From: Comamonadaceae bacterium CD01
GTDB taxonomy: Bacteria > Pseudomonadota > Gammaproteobacteria > Burkholderiales > Burkholderiaceae_C
Assembly: GCA_002894305.1 (NCBI GenBank)
Contig: PGEI01000010.1
Span: 1-53,381, forward strand
Direction: 5' to 3'
DNA: 53,381 nucleotides
Both the position numbers and the translations under genes were made by a program. This document shows, piece by piece, positions 46,376 to 53,381 of this stretch (the first letter of the stretch is position 1; the number at the start of each line of letters is the position of its first letter). The notes under the pieces were generated by a model that had not been told where the DNA came from, did no database searches, and worked only from the letters and a program-made list of their open reading frames with translations.

Positions 46376-48766
46376 ATGAAATTCCGTTTTCCCATCGTCA
46401 TCATCGACGAGGACTACCGCTCCGAGAATACGTCCGGCCTGGGCATCCGCGCGCTGGCGCAGGCCATCGAGGAGGAGGGCTTCGAGGTGTTGGGCGTGAC
46501 CAGCTACGGCGACCTCTCGCAGTTTGCGCAGCAGCAAAGCCGCGCCAGCGCCTTCATTCTGTCTATCGACGACGAGGAATTCACGCTGGGCGCGGGGCAG
46601 GATCCGATCATCCACAGCCTGCGCAGTTTCATCGGCGAGGTGCGACGCAAGAACGCCGACGTGCCGATCTATATCTACGGCGAGACCAAGACCAGCCGCC
46701 ACCTGCCCAACGACATCCTGCGGGAGCTGCACGGCTTCATCCACATGTTCGAGGACACGCCCGAGTTCGTGGCGCGCCACATCATCCGCGAGGCCAAGAG
46801 CTACCTGGAGGGCGTGCAGCCCCCGTTCTTCAAGGCGCTCTTGGACTACGCCGAGGACGGCTCGTACAGCTGGCACTGCCCCGGCCACTCGGGCGGCGTG
46901 GCCTTCCTCAAGAGCCCGGTGGGCCAGATGTACCACCAGTTCTACGGCGAGAACATGCTGCGCGCCGACGTGTGCAATGCGGTCGAGGAACTGGGCCAGC
47001 TGCTGGATCACAACGGCGCGATTGGCGAATCCGAGCGCAACGCGGCGCGCATCTTCAACGCCGACCACTGCTTTTTCGTCACCAACGGCACCAGCACGTC
47101 CAACAAGATCGTCTGGCACCACACGGTGGCGCCGGGCGACGTGGTCGTCGTCGACCGCAACTGCCACAAGTCCATCCTGCACTCCATCATCATGACGGGC
47201 GCGGTGCCAGTGTTCCTCAAGCCCACGCGCAACCACTTCGGCATCATCGGTCCGATCCCGCAAAGCGAGTTCGAACCCGAGACCATCCGCGCCAAGATCG
47301 CGGCCAACCCGCTGCTCGAAGGCGTTGACGCCAAGACCGTCAAGCCGCGCGTGCTGACGCTCACGCAGTCGACCTACGACGGCGTGCTCTACAACACCGA
47401 GACCATCAAGGGCCTGCTCGACGGCTACGTCGACAACCTGCACTTCGACGAGGCCTGGCTGCCGCACGCGGCCTTCCATCCGTTCTATGGCAGCTTTCAC
47501 GCCATGGGCAAGAAGCGGGCGCGGCCCAAGCATTCGGTGGTGTATTCCACGCAGTCCATCCACAAGCTGCTGGCCGGCATCAGCCAGGCCAGCCACGTGC
47601 TGGTGCAGGACTCGCAAAGCGAAAAACTGGATCGTCACCTGTTCAACGAGGCGTACCTGATGCACACCAGCACCTCGCCGCAATACAGCATCATCGCCAG
47701 CTGCGACGTGGCCGCCGCGATGATGGAGCCGCCTGGCGGCACCGCGCTGGTCGAGGAAAGCCTGCTGGAAGCGCTGGACTTTCGCCGCGCGATGCGCCAG
47801 GTGGAGGAAGAGTTCGGCAAGAACGACTGGTGGTTCAAGGTCTGGGGCCCGCAGGAGCTGATCGAAGAAGGCCTGGGGACGGCCGAGAACTGGGTGTTTC
47901 GCGCCAAGGGCCGCAAAAAAGGCGGCACCGACGCCAAGTGGCACGGCTTTGGCGACCTGGCCGACGGCTTCAACATGCTCGACCCGATCAAGTCGACCAT
48001 CGTCACGCCCGGGCTGAACCTGGACGGCAAGTTCGGCAAGGACGGCATCCCGGCCAGCATCGTCACCAAATATCTGGCCGAGCACGGCGTGGTGGTCGAG
48101 AAGACCGGCCTGTACTCGTTCTTCATCATGTTCACCATCGGCATCACCAAGGGCCGTTGGAACACGCTGCTCACCGCGCTGCAGCAGTTCAAGGACGACT
48201 ACGAGAAGAACCAGCCGATGTGGCGCATCCTTCCCGAGTTCTGCCAGCAGCACAAGCGCTACGAGAAAATGGGTTTGAAGGACTTGTGCCAGCACGTGCA
48301 CCAGCTCTACGCCAAGTACGACATCGCGCGCCTGACGACCGAGATGTATCTGAGCGACCTGACGCCGGCGATGAAGCCCAGCGACGCTTACGCCCACATT
48401 GCCCAGCGCAAGACCGAGCGCGTGGCGATCAACGAGCTTGAAGGGCGCATCACCACCAGCCTGATCACGCCGTATCCGCCGGGCATTCCGCTGCTGATCC
48501 CGGGAGAGGTGTTCAACAAGAAGATCGTCGATTACCTGAAGTTCGCGCGCGAGTTCGCCAAGCTGTGCCCGGGTTTCGAGACCGATATTCATGGTCTGGT
48601 GGAAATCGAGGACGAGCATGGCGAGGTGCGCTACTACGCCGACTGCGTGGCCCAGGCCGACGCCCCGCAGCGCGCGCCCAAGGCCAAGACCGCCGCACGC
48701 GGTCGCGCAGCCCGGGGCCGGCAGGTGCAGGTGGGCAGCGATGGGCCATTCGGCCGCACGCTCTAA
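46376..48766 (+). CDS. Arginine/lysine/ornithine decarboxylase (PLP fold III-type)
   Basis: A 796-residue PLP decarboxylase of the Orn/Lys/Arg major domain family. An N-terminal CheY-like wing (IVIIDEDYRSENTSGLGIRALAQAIEEEG) precedes the catalytic core with SWHCPGHSGGVAFLKSPVG, FFVTNGTSTSNKIVWHH, HFDEAWLPHAAFHPFYG and PLP lysine in YSTQSIHKLLAGISQ. A C-terminal domain includes the PPGIPLLIPGE motif. It makes polyamine precursors or aids acid resistance; substrate choice (Arg, Lys or Orn) cannot be fixed by eye. A ~35-residue basic tail follows the family end. GGGAGG precedes ATG 46376. Its 3' end overlaps the convergent ligE stop by 4 bp. Confidence 0.9.
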   Translation: MKFRFPIVIIDEDYRSENTSGLGIRALAQAIEEEGFEVLGVTSYGDLSQFAQQQSRASAFILSIDDEEFTLGAGQDPIIHSLRSFIGEVRRKNADVPIYIYGETKTSRHLPNDILRELHGFIHMFEDTPEFVARHIIREAKSYLEGVQPPFFKALLDYAEDGSYSWHCPGHSGGVAFLKSPVGQMYHQFYGENMLRADVCNAVEELGQLLDHNGAIGESERNAARIFNADHCFFVTNGTSTSNKIVWHHTVAPGDVVVVDRNCHKSILHSIIMTGAVPVFLKPTRNHFGIIGPIPQSEFEPETIRAKIAANPLLEGVDAKTVKPRVLTLTQSTYDGVLYNTETIKGLLDGYVDNLHFDEAWLPHAAFHPFYGSFHAMGKKRARPKHSVVYSTQSIHKLLAGISQASHVLVQDSQSEKLDRHLFNEAYLMHTSTSPQYSIIASCDVAAAMMEPPGGTALVEESLLEALDFRRAMRQVEEEFGKNDWWFKVWGPQELIEEGLGTAENWVFRAKGRKKGGTDAKWHGFGDLADGFNMLDPIKSTIVTPGLNLDGKFGKDGIPASIVTKYLAEHGVVVEKTGLYSFFIMFTIGITKGRWNTLLTALQQFKDDYEKNQPMWRILPEFCQQHKRYEKMGLKDLCQHVHQLYAKYDIARLTTEMYLSDLTPAMKPSDAYAHIAQRKTERVAINELEGRITTSLITPYPPGIPLLIPGEVFNKKIVDYLKFAREFAKLCPGFETDIHGLVEIEDEHGEVRYYADCVAQADAPQRAPKAKTAARGRAARGRQVQVGSDGPFGRTL

Positions 48767-49647
48767 CGACTGGGCGATCCGCCCCCGCCGGCTGGCGGCG
48801 GATTGTCCGCCCGCACGCGCCAGAACCGCGCAAAGCGCGGCAGGCCGCTGGCGTGGCGGCCGTTGAAGCGGTAGGTCACCACGCTGCCCACGGGCGGCGG
48901 GTTGCGCCGCAGCGCGTCGCTCAGGCCCGAGCCCAGGCGCAGACGCCGCCCGTCTGCCAATTGCACCAGCAGTGCGCCGGTCTGGCCGGCGTACTTGCCT
49001 CGCCCGGGCAGGTGGCCCACGACGGTGGCCTCGTCGTCTTCAAAGGCCTTGAGTTTGAGCAAGTCGGCGCTGCGCCCGCCGCGCCAGGGCGCGTCGCCCC
49101 GGCGCAGCATCAGCCCTTCGGCGCCGGCGCGGTTCAGTTCGTGCAATTGCTCCATCAGCGCGGCGTGAGAGGCCACGCGCCACTGGGGCGCGGCCTGCAC
49201 CCAGGGCTGGCCGATGGCGGCCACCGTGCGTTGCAGCGCCGGCAGGCGCTCGTCAAAAGTGCCGGGATGGGCGGGCAGGTCAAACACCATGTAGCGCATG
49301 GCCCGCCATGCCTTGTCATTGGGCTGCGCCTGCGCGACCGCGCTTTGCGCCTGGTCGAAACGCCCGCGTCCGGCCCACAGCTCGCCGTCGAGTGCAGTGG
49401 CCGGCCAGCCGGCGGTGAACCAGGCAGGCGCGGCAATCGGCAGGCCCTGGCGACTCAGCAGCTGGCGGCCGTCCCACAGGCCGCGCACGCCATCGTATTT
49501 CTCGCTGACCCAGTAGTGTGCGAGCTCCACGCCCGGGTGATAGGACTGCGCCAGCGTGGGTTGCACCGCCGCCGGCTGGGCTTGCACGGGCAGGGCGCAG
49601 CAGGCAATCAGGGCGGCCACGGGCCATGCCCGCGCAAGCCGCAGCAA
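48763..49647 (-). CDS. LigE-type exported ATP-dependent DNA ligase
   Basis: A compact ATP-dependent ligase of the Lig E type: nucleotidyltransferase plus OB domain only. The AMP-accepting lysine is in SEKYDGVRGLWDG, followed by ALDGELWAGRG, YMVFDLPAHPGTFDERL, GLMLRRGDAPWRGGRSADLLKLK and an OB fold with RLRLGSGL. An N-terminal signal peptide (RLARAWPVAALIACCALPVQA) indicates export to the periplasm, as proposed for Lig E in competence or biofilm DNA handling. The frame is open to ATG 49755, but that stretch lies inside the 4.5S RNA gene. I therefore take TTG 49647 just before the signal peptide; the start is uncertain. Confidence 0.85.
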   Translation of the reverse strand: MLRLARAWPVAALIACCALPVQAQPAAVQPTLAQSYHPGVELAHYWVSEKYDGVRGLWDGRQLLSRQGLPIAAPAWFTAGWPATALDGELWAGRGRFDQAQSAVAQAQPNDKAWRAMRYMVFDLPAHPGTFDERLPALQRTVAAIGQPWVQAAPQWRVASHAALMEQLHELNRAGAEGLMLRRGDAPWRGGRSADLLKLKAFEDDEATVVGHLPGRGKYAGQTGALLVQLADGRRLRLGSGLSDALRRNPPPVGSVVTYRFNGRHASGLPRFARFWRVRADNPPPAGGGGSPSR

Positions 49648-49676
49648 AGACAGGAGGGAGGGGGGAGAAGAGGGGT

Positions 49677-49770
49677 GACGAGCCTTACCCCCGGCACTGG
49701 TTTCACGGCGAGGGCTGCTTGGTTCCCCACCTGACCCGGTTGGCCGCTTCCCCATGCGGGGAGGCCCGTC
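49677..49770 (-). ncRNA. ffs: 4.5S signal recognition particle RNA
   Basis: The minus strand holds the SRP RNA core GTCAGGTGGGGAACCAAGCA, matching GTCAGGTCCGGAAGGAAGCA of E. coli with the GGAA tetraloop and compensating stem changes (GG/CC flipped). The ends GACGGGCCT (5') and AGGCTCGTC (3') pair over 9 bp, closing a ~94-nt hairpin of the small bacterial SRP type. A TACAAT -10 box lies just upstream of the 5' end. The position divergent to dnaX is common in beta- and gammaproteobacteria. It binds Ffh for membrane protein targeting. Confidence 0.93.
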
Positions 49771-49831
49771 AACGGCGATTGTATGCCGAGAAAGCCGGGC
49801 TCCCGCCCGAAGCACACATAGAATCACGCTC

Positions 49832-51898
49832 ATGTCTTACCTCGTGCTTGCCCGCAAATACCGCCCCCGGACCTTTGGTGAAATGGTCGGCCAGGAGCAT
49901 GTGGTGCAGGCGCTCACCAATGCTCTGACCCAGCAGCGCCTGCACCACGCCTACATGTTTACCGGCACCCGCGGCGTGGGCAAGACCACGGTCTCGCGCA
50001 TCCTGGCCAAGTCGCTCAACTGCACCGGCGCCGACGGCCAGGGCGGCATCACCGCCACGCCCTGCGGCGTGTGCCCGGCCTGTCAGGACATCGACAGCGG
50101 GCGCTTTCCTGACTATACCGAGCTGGACGCGGCGTCCAACCGCGGCGTCGACGAGGTGCAGGGCCTGCTGGAGCAGGCGGTCTACAAGCCGGTGCAGGGG
50201 CGCTTCAAGGTCTTCATGATCGACGAGGTGCACATGCTGACGAACACGGCGTTCAACGCCATGCTCAAGACGCTGGAAGAGCCCCCCGAATACCTGAAGT
50301 TCGTGCTTGCCACGACCGATCCGCAGAAGGTGCCAGTCACCGTGCTCTCACGCTGCCTGCAGTTCAACCTGCGCCCGATGGCGCCCGAGACCGTGGGCGA
50401 GCACCTTGCGCGCGTGCTGGAGCAGGAGGGCGTGACGGCCGAGCCGCAGGCGCTGCGCCTGCTCTCGCGCGCGGCGCGCGGCTCGATGCGCGACGCGCTC
50501 AGCCTGACCGACCAGGCAATCGCATTTGGCAGCGGCCAGCTGCAGGAGGCTGCGGTGCGCCAGATGCTGGGCGCAGTCGACCGCAGCCATGTGTTCACGC
50601 TGATCGACGCGCTGGCGCGCGGCGACGGCCGCATCGTGGTGCAGACCGTGGACACGCTGCGCGAGCACGGCCTGTCGGCCGCATCGACGCTGGAGGAGAT
50701 GTCCGGCGTGCTGCAGCGCATGGCGGTCCAGCAGGTGGTGCAGGGCGACGCCGGCGCGCAGGCGGACGACCCGGAAGCGCTGGAGACGACGCGCCTGGCG
50801 CAGCTGCTGCCCGCCGACGAGACGCAACTGCTGTACAGCATCTGCCTGCATGGGCGCGCCGACCTGGGCCTGGCGCCCGACGAATACGCGGCGCTGACCA
50901 TGGTGCTGCTGCGCCTGCTGGCCTTCAAGTCCGCGGGCCAGGCGCCGGCGGCTGAAAAAAAAACGCTGAAGGCGGCTGAGCAGCCGGCGCGGTCAGCGCC
51001 GGCCCGGGCGGTCGATGCGCCAACGCAGGGTGTGCCGCCGGTGCCATCTACCCCATTGGTAGAGCCCGCATCCGCCAACACGCCCGATGAAGCGCCCCCG
51101 CTTGCCGAGTCCGCAGAAAACGCCTCTTTCAAGGCCGTGCAGGAACAGGCCGTCGCTGTGAATGAGGATGCGCCTGCTCTGCCAGAGCCCGCGCCCCCAG
51201 CGTACAGCGAGCCAGTCGACACCACCTCGGCACCAACTGCCGAGTCCGCGCCGCCAGTCGAAAAACCACGGGCAATGCCGCAGGACGCACCCGCGGCCAT
51301 GGCGGCAGAGACGTCCCCCCCCTCGGTGGTGCGCCTGGCGATGCGCACGCCAGAGACCCTGGAGTGTTCGCCAGAAACCGAACTCGAACCTGAACCCGCG
51401 GTAGTAGTTGCCGAACCTGCTCCCCCATCGTTGCCCGTGCGCCAGGCCAGCGAGCCCAGCGCCCGCACCGCACCCGACCCGGCTGCAGCCCGTGCGGGCG
51501 CGCCGTTGGTTGCCAGCGCCGAGGGCGACGTCTGGCAGGCGGCGGTGCAGCAGTTGGTCGATGCGCAGGCGATTGCCGCGTTGGTGCGCGAGCTGGCGCT
51601 GCAATCGCAGTTGGTGGCGCGCGATGGCGACCACTGGCAGCTGCGCGTGCAGCAGACATCGCTGAACCAGCCCACCACGCGCGAGCGCCTGCGCGCGGCG
51701 CTGCAGGCTGCCGGTCTTGCGCGGCAGATCACGGTGGAAGTGGGGCGCGTGAGCGACAGCCCGGCGCTGCGCAACGCCCAGGCCGCCACCGAGCGCCAGC
51801 GCCAGGCCGAGGAGATCGTGCGCAGCGACCCCTATGTCCAGCAACTGGTGCGTGATTTCGACGCGCGCATCGTCACGGGTAGCATCAAGCCCGTTTGA
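49832..51898 (+). CDS. dnaX: DNA polymerase III subunits gamma and tau
   Basis: A 688-residue clamp-loader ATPase. Domain I has Walker [15 protein letters not shown], zinc-site Cys (LNCTG with PCGVCPAC), [14 protein letters not shown] and [28 protein letters not shown]. Domains II-III extend to ~370. A Pro/Ala/Glu-rich linker (~370-560) follows, then the tau-specific C-terminal domain ([27 protein letters not shown] to the end) that binds DnaB and the polymerase alpha subunit. At codons 375-378 an A9 run would allow slippage to a short gamma-like form. ATG 49832 is the first residue of the conserved [15 protein letters not shown]. Followed by ybaB and recR in the classic order. Confidence 0.97.
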   Translation: MSYLVLARKYRPRTFGEMVGQEHVVQALTNALTQQRLHHAYMFTGTRGVGKTTVSRILAKSLNCTGADGQGGITATPCGVCPACQDIDSGRFPDYTELDAASNRGVDEVQGLLEQAVYKPVQGRFKVFMIDEVHMLTNTAFNAMLKTLEEPPEYLKFVLATTDPQKVPVTVLSRCLQFNLRPMAPETVGEHLARVLEQEGVTAEPQALRLLSRAARGSMRDALSLTDQAIAFGSGQLQEAAVRQMLGAVDRSHVFTLIDALARGDGRIVVQTVDTLREHGLSAASTLEEMSGVLQRMAVQQVVQGDAGAQADDPEALETTRLAQLLPADETQLLYSICLHGRADLGLAPDEYAALTMVLLRLLAFKSAGQAPAAEKKTLKAAEQPARSAPARAVDAPTQGVPPVPSTPLVEPASANTPDEAPPLAESAENASFKAVQEQAVAVNEDAPALPEPAPPAYSEPVDTTSAPTAESAPPVEKPRAMPQDAPAAMAAETSPPSVVRLAMRTPETLECSPETELEPEPAVVVAEPAPPSLPVRQASEPSARTAPDPAAARAGAPLVASAEGDVWQAAVQQLVDAQAIAALVRELALQSQLVARDGDHWQLRVQQTSLNQPTTRERLRAALQAAGLARQITVEVGRVSDSPALRNAQAATERQRQAEEIVRSDPYVQQLVRDFDARIVTGSIKPV
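50955..51003 (+). promoter_or_regulatory. dnaX slippage/frameshift site and hairpin
   Basis: Nine consecutive A (50955-50963, read GAA AAA AAA ACG). The -1 frame then reads AAC GCT GAA GGC GGC TGA, stopping at 50977-50979 after ~382 residues, just past domain III. A hairpin GCCGGCGC / GCGCCGGC with loop GGTCA follows at 50983-51003. This mirrors dnaX programmed frameshifting (E. coli) or transcriptional slippage (Thermus). Confidence 0.7.
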
Positions 51899-51947
51899 TG
51901 GAACGACGACCCATCCGATTTCATTTTTGACAGCAAAGGAAACACGA

Positions 51948-52280
51948 ATGTTCAACAAGGGACAGCTTGCCGGCCTGATGAAGCAGGCCCAGGCCATGCA
52001 GGACAACCTCAAGAAGGCGCAGGAAGAACTGGCCAACATCGAGGTCGAGGGCGAGTCTGGCGCCGGCCTGGTCAAGGTCGTGATGACCTGCAAGCACGAC
52101 GTCAAGCGCGTGACCATCGACCCCAGCCTGCTGGCCGACGACAAGGATATGCTCGAAGACCTGGTGGCCGCTGCGTTCAACGCCGCGGTGCGCAAGGCCG
52201 AGGACTTGTCGCAGGAAAAAATGGGCAAGCTCACCGCCGGCATGCCAGGCCTGCCCGGCGGCATGAAGTTCCCGTTCTGA
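51948..52280 (+). CDS. ybaB: YbaB/EbfC family nucleoid-associated protein
   Basis: A 110-residue DNA-binding protein of the YbaB/EbfC family: [46 protein letters not shown] and a Gly/Pro-rich tail ([12 protein letters not shown]). It forms small dimeric tweezers that bind DNA. An AAAGGAA site precedes the ATG. It lies between dnaX and recR, 49 bp and 24 bp away, as in most proteobacteria. Confidence 0.96.
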   Translation: MFNKGQLAGLMKQAQAMQDNLKKAQEELANIEVEGESGAGLVKVVMTCKHDVKRVTIDPSLLADDKDMLEDLVAAAFNAAVRKAEDLSQEKMGKLTAGMPGLPGGMKFPF

Positions 52281-52304
52281 CGGCGGCGACGGGCCACGCC
52301 CACC

Positions 52305-52895
52305 ATGTCCGACATTGGGTCGCTGGACGCGCTGGTACAGGCGCTGCGCCGCCTTCCCGGCGTGGGTGTCAAGTCGGCCCAGCGCATCGCGTTCCACCTG
52401 CTGCAGCACGACCGAGCGGGCGCGCGCGAGCTGTCGCAGGCGCTGGCCATGGCCGCGCAGCAGGTGCAGCACTGCCAGCGCTGCCATACGTTCACCGAGA
52501 GTGCGGTGTGCGCCACCTGCCTGGACGAGCGCCGTGACGTCAGCCGGCTGTGCGTCGTCGAGACCCCGGCCGACCAGGCCGCGATGGAGCGCACCGGTGC
52601 GTTCAGCGGCCTGTACTTCGTGCTGATGGGACGGCTGTCGCCGCTGGACGGCGTGGGCCCGCGCGACATCGGCGTGCAGCAGTTGCTTGAACGCGCGGGC
52701 GACGGCGTGGTGCAGGAGGTCATCCTGGCCACCAGCTTCACCGCCGAGGGAGAGGCCACGGCCCACGCGCTGGCCGAGGCGCTCAAGCGCCGTGGCGTGC
52801 AGGTCACGCGCCTGGCACGCGGCGTTCCCGTGGGCAGCGAGCTGGAATATGTGGATCTGGGCACGATCGCCCACGCGCTGGCCGACCGGCGCTGA
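52305..52895 (+). CDS. recR: Recombination mediator protein RecR
   Basis: A 196-residue DNA repair protein that helps load RecA at gaps with RecFO. Helix-hairpin-helix [18 protein letters not shown], zinc finger [18 protein letters not shown] and Toprim domain ([48 protein letters not shown]) are intact. Third gene of the dnaX-ybaB-recR unit. Normal length. Confidence 0.97.
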   Translation: MSDIGSLDALVQALRRLPGVGVKSAQRIAFHLLQHDRAGARELSQALAMAAQQVQHCQRCHTFTESAVCATCLDERRDVSRLCVVETPADQAAMERTGAFSGLYFVLMGRLSPLDGVGPRDIGVQQLLERAGDGVVQEVILATSFTAEGEATAHALAEALKRRGVQVTRLARGVPVGSELEYVDLGTIAHALADRR

Positions 52896-52934
52896 GCTCG
52901 GTCGCACCCTGCGCTGCAATACAAGGAGACGAGC

Positions 52935-53336
52935 ATGACGACGACAACCCCTTCGGCTGTGCTGACGCTGGCCTACTGGTGCGTGCTGGTGGCGGCGCTG
53001 CTGCCGCTGCTGTGCGCCGTGGTGGCCAAGGCGGGGAGTTTTCGCGGCGCGGACAACCACGACCCGCGCGCCTGGTATGCCCGCCTGGGCGGCTGGCGCG
53101 CCCGCGCCAACGCGGCGCAGGCCAACAGCTTCGAGGCGCTGCCCTTCTTCATCGGCGCAGTCATCATTGCCCACCAGCGCGGCGCAGGCCAGCCGCTGCT
53201 GGACATGCTGGCGCTGGCCTTCATCGCGCTGCGCCTGCTGTTCATCGCGCTGTACCTGGCCGACATACCGCGCCTGCGCAGCATGGTCTGGGGCGTAGGC
53301 CTGCTGGTGAACATCGCCATCCTGTTTGCCCATTGA
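52935..53336 (+). CDS. MAPEG family membrane protein
   Basis: A 133-residue, four-helix membrane protein of the MAPEG superfamily (glutathione/eicosanoid-type), seen in WRARANAAQANSFEALPFFIGAVIIAHQ, the conserved RANxAQxNxFE(A) pattern. Glutathione transferase or peroxidase activity is known for some members; the role in bacteria is unclear. ACAAGGAGA precedes the ATG. It follows recR by 39 bp and may be cotranscribed. The remaining ~45 bp of the window hold nothing recognisable. Confidence 0.85.
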   Translation: MTTTTPSAVLTLAYWCVLVAALLPLLCAVVAKAGSFRGADNHDPRAWYARLGGWRARANAAQANSFEALPFFIGAVIIAHQRGAGQPLLDMLALAFIALRLLFIALYLADIPRLRSMVWGVGLLVNIAILFAH

Positions 53337-53381
53337 TTCCATTTCTATATCAACCGATTACTTTGTCGGCTTCGCTTGTCG

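Overview
The window is GC-rich, densely packed bacterial chromosome. Gene content and neighbourhoods point to a betaproteobacterium of the Burkholderiales, most likely Comamonadaceae (Acidovorax/Ottowia/Alicycliphilus type). The supporting signs are a tadA-alpha/beta hydrolase fusion, a ~1335-residue PurL, dnaX-ybaB-recR with the 4.5S RNA gene divergent to dnaX, and a small GCTATCAAAA-type repeat. The genus is inference; no search could be run.

Layout. 1-2.1 kb: a cytochrome b561, a broken IS701-type transposase and a ChaN-like lipoprotein. 2.2-11.2 kb: nitrogen and purine housekeeping (map-glnD on the minus strand, divergent purL) and a cyclopropane-fatty-acid-synthase-like methyltransferase. 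11.3-18.9 kb: a Fap-like functional amyloid locus, the most interesting region. On the minus strand it has a FapF-like outer-membrane pore followed by a sigma-54 activator. Divergently, across a ~0.8 kb AT-rich intergenic, it has a 560-residue Asn/Ser/Asp- and Gly-rich secreted protein, a 115-residue secreted protein, a C39 (FapD-like) peptidase and a Pro-rich secreted protein, ending in a strong terminator. A near-consensus -24/-12 promoter and an upstream GTCACA-N4-TGTGAC dyad precede the fibre gene. Two secreted proteins carry the same double-glycine motif (VA[SD]xQL[ED]xxRGG) next to the C39 peptidase, which suggests periplasmic leader processing.

18.9-33.9 kb: sulfur amino-acid enzymes (MetY, a MetC-like lyase), a SulP transporter, RlhA, PaiB, TadA fused to a decayed hydrolase, LD-carboxypeptidase, a MinD/FlhG ATPase with a GGDEF diguanylate cyclase, TesA/YbbA, SstT, RlmB and an SMR exporter. 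33.9-37.8 kb: a YjfB-like protein, a nitric-oxide-related pair (nnrS and a DUF2249 gene) behind a convincing NsrR-type operator, and a trimethylamine monooxygenase (tmm). 37.8-46.2 kb: dusA, recD and recB (no recC beside them), and an SPFH/NfeD membrane pair. 46.4-53.3 kb: an arginine/lysine/ornithine decarboxylase, a LigE-type exported DNA ligase, 4.5S RNA, dnaX with an A9 slippage site that would give a gamma-like short product, ybaB, recR and a MAPEG-family protein.

Most of the window is ordinary core genome. The accessory features are the amyloid locus, the IS remnant, the NO/TMA segment and scattered gene decay. Functional calls rest on recognising protein motifs and family sequence by eye.
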